NCBI GenBank assembly: GCA_007130045.1 | Contig: SLTG01000008.1 | Location: 1-64,000, forward strand | Reading direction: 5' to 3' | From: Opitutales bacterium | Lineage (GTDB): Bacteria; Verrucomicrobiota; Verrucomicrobiia; Opitutales; T3Sed10-336 | DNA: 64,000 nt | Shown: one piece after another, positions 57,902 to 64,000 of the stretch | How positions within the stretch are numbered: position 1 is the first letter of the stretch | Layout: every line of letters starts with the position of its first letter | Notes under the pieces: generated by a model | The model's input: the letters and a program-made list of their open reading frames with translations, nothing else | Databases searched by the model: none | Told to the model about the DNA's origin: nothing | Translations under genes and position numbers: made by a program

Positions 57902-58345
57902 TGAATTATCGCGTGGTATTTACGGATTGGGTGTGCCGAGGTCAAACCTGGAATCCACAGGGTAATTCCGGCGGATTTTCAAAAGTCGAAAGTATATCAT
58001 AATTGGCACGGGAATTCGCGAAGGACGAAGCCACATATTGGCAAGAGTTGACGCGATTTTGGCCGAAGAAGCGCTTTTATTGGCAAGTGCGTGAGATTTT
58101 GCGCGTCGAGGCTTCTGTTCTGTGATGAAACGCTTTCGTCCGGCAGGGTGCCTGTCGGGCGCCGGCTTCTTAGGGTTGCAAAGTGGGGCGATGCGCGTGG
58201 GAGGGGTATTTATTTTGATGCAGGGAGTTGATACCGGCACAATTAGGTGACATAAAAAGCGTGTGCGTGACTTTTTTGAATTCCCGTACCCATTGCAACG
58301 AGCGTATCCTGTACACTAACTATAATCCTCCCGAGTCCTGAACTA

Positions 58346-61300
58346 ATGAAGAATTTCATATTGCTTCGGCGATCGCATGTTCCTGCGGCGATTGCGTGTG
58401 GTGTGGCGGCATTGGTCTGTTTGGCCATTGTTTATTTGATGTCTCCCGGCTCCGGGACCGTATCCGGTTCCGATGCCGCTTCAATCGACGGATCCGTTGA
58501 AATCCTTCCGGGTCCGTCCGAACAATACGAGCCGGTTGAGGCACGTACTTCATATCTGGATACGATCGATAACGGTTTCCCCGGCGAGATTTCGGAAGAG
58601 GGGGGTGGCGACGGCAGTGCGTCCGAAGCTTTTGCCGCATGGAGCGAGCGCTACGCGACCGCTTCGCCTGCCGAGCGAGCGGCGATGGAGGCGGAGGGAG
58701 TGTTCCTGGCCGGGGAGCGGAGGGACGAGCTGTACCGGTTGATTCGCGAAGATCCTGAAGCCGCGCTGAAATTGGCGGTTCCCGATCGCGTGCGCGGAGC
58801 ACTGCCCGGTTCGGTGACGGCCCTTATCGAGGAACGGTTTGGCGGCACTGGAAGTCTTGTGGTTTTCGGGGTGACCCCGGGTGCCGAAAGACCCGAAGAA
58901 TTTGATCCGGTGTTGCGTTACGCGGAGATTGACGGGGAGCGATACGAGGCGTTCACGTACGGCCGGCGCCTGGATCAGAGGACCGGACGGGATCTATCGC
59001 TGCACGGAATTTCGGTCGATGGACGGATGGCGCTCCACGAGAGCCCTCTGCGGTTGATGGAGGAGGGGGAACGCATCGATGCCGGAACTTCCGTCCTCAA
59101 ATACGATTGCGAAACCGGAAGTGTGTCCGGGACGACGGATGCGGATGTGGCTCCGGGGGCGGTTGCGGCGCAATCCTCCGATATGACTTTCCTGCTTTGC
59201 GGCGAAGACGGTTGCGCCAGCGGGCATTTCATGGCGCTTTCGGACGATTTCACATCCGATTTCGAGGACGGCTTCATTCCCCATCCGTACCGGACCAGGG
59301 GATCAAGAAGCGTTTTGGTCGTCCGGTTTTTGACCGAGGAGGACGAAGACGATGAGAACGGCGATGGAAACGGCGACGAAAACGGCGACGAAAACGGCGA
59401 CGAAAATGGGGGAATTTTCGCGCTGGAGAACGGAGAGGGTAACGGGGAAGAAGAGGAATTGATCCCGGACTGGAGCGATGAGGCCGTTATGGCGGCGATG
59501 CAGGAGGTTAATGAATTCCTGCGCGCGAATTCGTTCCAACAGTTTTCATTCACAACGATCCATGTGACCGAGTTCCTGGCACCGCCCGGCGACTTGTCTT
59601 CGGACCCGATGGAGGTCATCGAAGCGGGACGAAATGCCGCCCGCGATGCCGGGTATGCCGGTGAATATGATTTTCTTATCGTCGGCACGAGGGCGGAGGA
59701 AGGGCTTGGTCGCGGGTACGGGTTGATCGGAGGGAAGGGCGCCTGGGTGCTGGGGGAATTCGATCCCGCCGTCGTCGCCCACGAACTGGGGCACAATTTC
59801 GGTCTGTTTCATGCCGACTACTGGGAGCCTTTCGGTCTCCTGGGGGATTATCCGATCGCAAACGCGCGATCGGTCGAGTCCGGTAATGTGTTTGATTTGA
59901 TGGGCAATGCGGATGCGTTTCCGCAAAATCATTTCAATTCCGCCTTCAAGTCCTTTCTGCGCTGGCTGCCTGAAGCAAACACGCATGTGATTCCTGACGC
60001 GAGTTCGGGCGGGACATACCGATTGCACCGGCTTGACGGAGGCGCCGCCCTCTCGATGAATCGCCGTCACGCGATCCGGCTCGTAAACGATCGCCCCGGC
60101 GATTTTCCAAACATCCCGATCGAGGATTATTGGATTGAGTTTCGTCCGTTGTTCGAAGAAAACCCGCGCGCGAGCATGGGCGTCGCGGTACTCTGGGGCG
60201 ACGAGGGAACCTTCCGCGGAAATCATCTTTTGAACATGGGGCAGGCGGTGGCCGGGATCGAGGCGGGTCTGCTCGATGCCGAGGAATCCGCGCTTGTTTT
60301 AGGGGAAACCTTTTCCGATCTCGCCAACAATATTCACATCACTCCGCTCTCCATGGGGGGGGCGGCGCCTCACGAGTTCGTTGATGTCGCAGTGACGCGG
60401 GGTGTTCTCGAAGTCGCGCTGATCGATCCGTCGCCCGAACCTTCCGTTGTGAATCCCGATGGGGTCATTGGGGTTCCAATAAACGAACAAATCATACTGA
60501 CAGCCGACGCTTGGGCGACAGGCAGTCCGGTCGATAGCGTGGAGTTCCTGCTCAACGGCGAACCCATTCGTCCTGGTGAACCGGTTGGAGGCGGCAGGTA
60601 CACCGCTGAAATGACGCTCGATGGTTTTGGACCCGAAATTCACGAACTGCGGGCGCTGGTCAGGAATGCTGCCGGCAACGAGCGAACGTCCTCCGCCGTT
60701 CTGCTGCAAATCGCGCCGCCCGTTCCCCAGGTCGGTCTCCAGGTTTCGGATATCCAGGTCACGTTGGGTGAAACGGTCACGTTGAGTGTCGTTGACGCGG
60801 ATCAAGGCGAATTTTTCACGATTTCCACAGTGGAGTTCTTCGTCGAGGGGCAAAGCCTCGGGGTGGTTGAGGCGGCGCCGTTCACCATCGAATGGACCGC
60901 TGACGGCAAGGGAGATTTCCTGTTGCAGGCGGTAGTGACCGACGATACCGGTGAATCGGTAACAACTAATTTCGTCGTCGTATTCGTGGTCGACGGCGAT
61001 TTGCCCGATTCTCCGCTCGCTTTCTCCTGGTTCCCCATTACAAGCGGCACAACGGGCGATCTCTTCGATGTCACCTATGGCGGAGATCGATTCCTCGCTG
61101 TCGGAGCATCGGGAATCCTTTTGTCATCCGAAAACGCGGAGGATTGGGTGAGCGAAGACAGCGGGGTGTCCGTGGACCTGCGGGGAATCGCTGCCGGGGA
61201 GGATCTGTACGTCGCGGTCGGCGGCACGGGAACAGTGCTGGAGTCCGTGAATTCGACAGAGTGGACGAGGGTTGACGCGCAAACGATCCGCGGCTTTGAA

Positions 61301-62263
61301 TCGGTTGCGTATGGGGACGGTGAATTTGTCGCGGTCGGCCGGAACGGCCGGACCAAGGTGCGGCAGAGCGACGGGGCATGGAGGCTCCGGTTCGCCGGGG
61401 AATTTTTCGATCTGCACGGCATAAGCTACGGGGCGGATACGTTCGTCGCGGTCGGGCAGGGAGGAAGCGTGTTCACTTCGGAGGACGGATTGGATTGGAC
61501 CCGGCGCTTTTCCGGAACCGACGCTCCTCTTTTTGGAATCGCCCACGGAAACGGGCGGTTTGTCGCCGTGGGCGGGGTCGCCCAGCCGGTGGTGTTGATC
61601 TCATTGGATGGAATCAATTGGACCGAGCTTGACGTTGACGGCTTCGGAGGGCTGCGCAGCGTTCGCTTCGGCGACGAAATGTTTGTCGCCGCGGGGACCG
61701 GTGGAATCATCGTCACGTCTAATCTCGGCGACGTCTGGAGCTTGAATGCTTCGGGCGTTGTGCAAACGCTGGAAGGTTCGACCTTTGGAGGTGAGTTCTG
61801 GGTGGCGGTTGGACGCGAGGGGGTGATCCTTGAATCTCGCCGTACAGGCTATGCGAATTGGCTCACCGTGAACCATTCGCCCATACATTTCGCCAATCCG
61901 GACTGGGTTCTTCCATTGGGAGATCGCGGAGCGACGGGAATTCCAAACGCGCTTCGTTACGCGCTCGGGATCGATCCCCATTCGCCGAGTCAGGAAAACC
62001 TGCCGCGTGTCGGCTTGATCGAGAATGACTCGACCGGCGGAGATTCCTTGTCGATTACATTTACCCGGAGAATCGGATTGAACGACATCGCCGTCCGGGT
62101 GGAGGTTTCAGAGGACCTTGAAAGCTGGGAGATCCTCGGCGACGAGCACATCGTGGAAGTCATCTCGAACGGCGCCATCGAGACGGTTACGGTGATGGAC
62201 AGCGCTCCCGTCACCGAACACACCAAACGTTTCATGAGAGTTCGCGTCGAAATGACGGATTAA
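58346..62263 (+). CDS. Secreted zinc metalloprotease (HExxHxxGxxH) with Ig-like domains, BNR/YCF48-like propeller and DP-rich C-terminal module
   Basis: VVAHELGHNFGLFHADYW; VDSVEFLLNGEPI (Ig-like); repeated YGGDRFLAVGASGILLSSENAEDW units; C-term NALRYALGIDPHSP. Confidence 0.88.
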   Translation: MKNFILLRRSHVPAAIACGVAALVCLAIVYLMSPGSGTVSGSDAASIDGSVEILPGPSEQYEPVEARTSYLDTIDNGFPGEISEEGGGDGSASEAFAAWSERYATASPAERAAMEAEGVFLAGERRDELYRLIREDPEAALKLAVPDRVRGALPGSVTALIEERFGGTGSLVVFGVTPGAERPEEFDPVLRYAEIDGERYEAFTYGRRLDQRTGRDLSLHGISVDGRMALHESPLRLMEEGERIDAGTSVLKYDCETGSVSGTTDADVAPGAVAAQSSDMTFLLCGEDGCASGHFMALSDDFTSDFEDGFIPHPYRTRGSRSVLVVRFLTEEDEDDENGDGNGDENGDENGDENGGIFALENGEGNGEEEELIPDWSDEAVMAAMQEVNEFLRANSFQQFSFTTIHVTEFLAPPGDLSSDPMEVIEAGRNAARDAGYAGEYDFLIVGTRAEEGLGRGYGLIGGKGAWVLGEFDPAVVAHELGHNFGLFHADYWEPFGLLGDYPIANARSVESGNVFDLMGNADAFPQNHFNSAFKSFLRWLPEANTHVIPDASSGGTYRLHRLDGGAALSMNRRHAIRLVNDRPGDFPNIPIEDYWIEFRPLFEENPRASMGVAVLWGDEGTFRGNHLLNMGQAVAGIEAGLLDAEESALVLGETFSDLANNIHITPLSMGGAAPHEFVDVAVTRGVLEVALIDPSPEPSVVNPDGVIGVPINEQIILTADAWATGSPVDSVEFLLNGEPIRPGEPVGGGRYTAEMTLDGFGPEIHELRALVRNAAGNERTSSAVLLQIAPPVPQVGLQVSDIQVTLGETVTLSVVDADQGEFFTISTVEFFVEGQSLGVVEAAPFTIEWTADGKGDFLLQAVVTDDTGESVTTNFVVVFVVDGDLPDSPLAFSWFPITSGTTGDLFDVTYGGDRFLAVGASGILLSSENAEDWVSEDSGVSVDLRGIAAGEDLYVAVGGTGTVLESVNSTEWTRVDAQTIRGFESVAYGDGEFVAVGRNGRTKVRQSDGAWRLRFAGEFFDLHGISYGADTFVAVGQGGSVFTSEDGLDWTRRFSGTDAPLFGIAHGNGRFVAVGGVAQPVVLISLDGINWTELDVDGFGGLRSVRFGDEMFVAAGTGGIIVTSNLGDVWSLNASGVVQTLEGSTFGGEFWVAVGREGVILESRRTGYANWLTVNHSPIHFANPDWVLPLGDRGATGIPNALRYALGIDPHSPSQENLPRVGLIENDSTGGDSLSITFTRRIGLNDIAVRVEVSEDLESWEILGDEHIVEVISNGAIETVTVMDSAPVTEHTKRFMRVRVEMTD
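59351..59410 (+). repeat. In-frame 12-bp tandem repeat (5 units) encoding (D-[EG]-N-G)n
   Basis: gatgagaacggc gatggaaacggc gacgaaaacggc gacgaaaacggc gacgaaaatggg. Confidence 0.9.
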
Positions 62264-62276
62264 CCGGCGAACCCCA

Positions 62277-64000
62277 TCACCCTCGGGCTTTCCATGCCTG
62301 GAGGACGGATTCGAGTTTTTCCGGGTTCTTTCCTCCACCCATCGCGAAATCGGGTTTTCCTCCGCCTTTGCCGCCGAGTTGGTGCGCGAGTTCGCGGATG
62401 ACGTCTCCGGCGCGGCGGCCGGCTTTGACGGCCGCGGGAGAGGCGAGAGCGACGAGGGTTGTCTTTTCGTCGAAGGCGGCCCCCAGGACAACGATTCCAT
62501 CGCCGAGTTCGCCAAGAATGCGGGCTCCCAGGGACCGAAGTTCTTCGGGCGAGGCGGCATCGACTTTGGCAACGACCTGCTTGAGTCCGTCGATCGACGC
62601 GGCGCCCGCAGCGAGCTCGCGAGCAATCCCGGCGGCATCGCGCTGGCGGGACTTCCGGAGCTCCTTTTCGATGCGGCTGGTTTCTTCGAGGATTTGACCG
62701 AGCCGCGCTTCGACCTCTTCGGGACGGCAGGAGAGTTTGCGGGAGAGGGCGTGAAGCCTTTCGTAACTTGTTCCGAGAAGGTCGAGGGCGGCGTCGCCTG
62801 CGACCGCCTCGATCCGACGCGTGCCGGCCGCGATGCCGGCTTCGGCGGTAATCTTGAACGGACCGATCTCGCCGGCGGCCCGGACGTGGGTGCCGCCGCA
62901 TAGCTCTTTTGAAAAGCCGCCGATGTCCACCACGCGCACCCGCTCGCCGTATTTTTCGCCGAAGAACGCGATGATGTCGTCCGGTTTGTCGGCGAAGTCC
63001 ATTTCGTACCATTGGACCGCGGCGTTATCGAGAATGCGCCGGTTGACGATGTCTTCGATTTTCCGAAGTTGTTCGGCGGTGACGGGTTCGAAGTGGGAGA
63101 AGTCGAACCGCAACCGATCGGGGGCGACCAGCGAGCCCGCCTGGTGGACGTGTTCGCCTACGGTGTTCCGGAGCGCAAAGTGCAGGAGGTGGGTGGCGGT
63201 GTGATGGCGCTGGATGGCCCGGCGGCGGTCGAAGTCAAGGGTGATCTCGACCTCCTGACCGGCGAGGTCGTCCGGCGGACTGCCCTTGATCTTGTGGAGG
63301 ATTCGCCCGGAATGATCCTGCTGGGTGTCGGCGATCCGAAGGGACGCGTCGCCGGCGCGTACCGTTCCGGTGTCCCCGATCTGGCCGCCCATTTCCGCAT
63401 AAAATGGAGTTCGGTCGAAAACGAGCCAGATGGTCCCGTCCTGATCGATGACATCAATGACGGTCACCGTGAAGGGACCGGCCTTTTCGAGGTCGTAACC
63501 GACAAAGGCCGTGCCTTCGCCGGAGTTTTTCCCTGAAGCGACCGTGATCTCCGTTTTCTTCCGGGCAGCCCGCGCCCGCGCCCGTTGTTTCTCCATTTCT
63601 TTCGAAAATCCGTCGGTATCGACGGAAAGCCCCTTTTCGCGCGCGAGGATCTGGGTGAGATCGAGCGGGAAGCCGTAGGTATCGTAGAGGGTGAAGGCAT
63701 CGTTGCCGGATATTTCCTTCCCGCTCTTTCCAGCGATTCCCTGGAAGAGCTGCATTCCGCGATCCAGGGTGCGGCCGAACGTCTCCTCTTCGGCGCGGAT
63801 GACCTTGCGGATCACCTCTTCCTGGCGCCTGATCTCGGGGAAGACGCCGCCGAGTTTCCGCACAACGGGGTCGATGAGCTTTTCGAAAAAACCGGTTTCC
63901 ATGCCCATGCGGCGACCGAAGTGAACGGCCCGGCGGAGGATGCGGCGGAGGACGTAGTTTCTGCCCTCGTTTCCAGGCAGGATTCCGTCGGCGATCGAGC
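62277..64000 (-). CDS. alaS: Alanyl-tRNA synthetase, 5' end beyond the window
   Basis: SIADGILPGNEGRNYVLRRILRRAVHFGRRMGMETGFFEKL reads through to the edge; HHTATHLLHFALR; ELCGGTHVRAAGEIGPFKI; C-terminal GGGKPDFAMGGGK. Confidence 0.95.
   Translation of the reverse strand, partial: SIADGILPGNEGRNYVLRRILRRAVHFGRRMGMETGFFEKLIDPVVRKLGGVFPEIRRQEEVIRKVIRAEEETFGRTLDRGMQLFQGIAGKSGKEISGNDAFTLYDTYGFPLDLTQILAREKGLSVDTDGFSKEMEKQRARARAARKKTEITVASGKNSGEGTAFVGYDLEKAGPFTVTVIDVIDQDGTIWLVFDRTPFYAEMGGQIGDTGTVRAGDASLRIADTQQDHSGRILHKIKGSPPDDLAGQEVEITLDFDRRRAIQRHHTATHLLHFALRNTVGEHVHQAGSLVAPDRLRFDFSHFEPVTAEQLRKIEDIVNRRILDNAAVQWYEMDFADKPDDIIAFFGEKYGERVRVVDIGGFSKELCGGTHVRAAGEIGPFKITAEAGIAAGTRRIEAVAGDAALDLLGTSYERLHALSRKLSCRPEEVEARLGQILEETSRIEKELRKSRQRDAAGIARELAAGAASIDGLKQVVAKVDAASPEELRSLGARILGELGDGIVVLGAAFDEKTTLVALASPAAVKAGRRAGDVIRELAHQLGGKGGGKPDFAMGGGKNPEKLESVLQAWKARG

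Noticed and set aside
58037-58087. Short direct repeat ATTGGCAAG (58037 and 58079) upstream of the metalloprotease gene
   Set aside because: Only 9 nt strictly identical with loosely similar flanks; not distinguishable from chance.
1-64000. tRNA or rRNA genes
   Set aside because: No cloverleaf with conserved GGTTCGAATCC-type arm or rRNA sequence was recognised by eye; a tRNAscan/Infernal run would be decisive.

Overview
The window is a GC-rich bacterial chromosome segment. Gene content (secreted proteins with verrucomicrobial-style architecture, GldA/F/G-like ABC operon) suggests Verrucomicrobiota, but that taxonomy is only an inference. From left to right it contains:
(1) An accessory region (about 0.2-12 kb). 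It holds a SEC-C protein, an ERCC4-type nuclease, an S23-like four-helix-bundle protein, a nucleotidyltransferase pair, and a tightly coupled type I-G (formerly I-U) CRISPR-Cas effector operon (csb1-csb2-ORF6N-cas3-cas8-like). No adaptation genes are present. csb1 carries a single in-frame TAA. Just upstream of csb1 are a relic CRISPR mini-array, a DUF433/DUF5615 toxin-antitoxin remnant and a 5' fragment of a second cas3-like gene.
(2) galK, a subtilisin-like protease, a WD40 protein, AsmA-like and GldA/F/G/DUF4340 genes, coaX, birA and pfk.
(3) A large complex I operon (nuoABCDHIJK plus four antiporter-like subunits). It lacks nuoEFG and sits directly beside a 2-oxoacid:ferredoxin oxidoreductase (korAB).
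(4) A TRAP transporter, an IS66 remnant, shikimate kinase, queG, a pilin-tailed lipoprotein, a 1305-aa metalloprotease/propeller protein, and the 3' part of alaS, which runs off the window.
The most interesting region is the 3.8-12.1 kb CRISPR locus. The NADH-module-less complex I beside korAB is second. All calls come from reading the translations and nucleotides; no database search was run.
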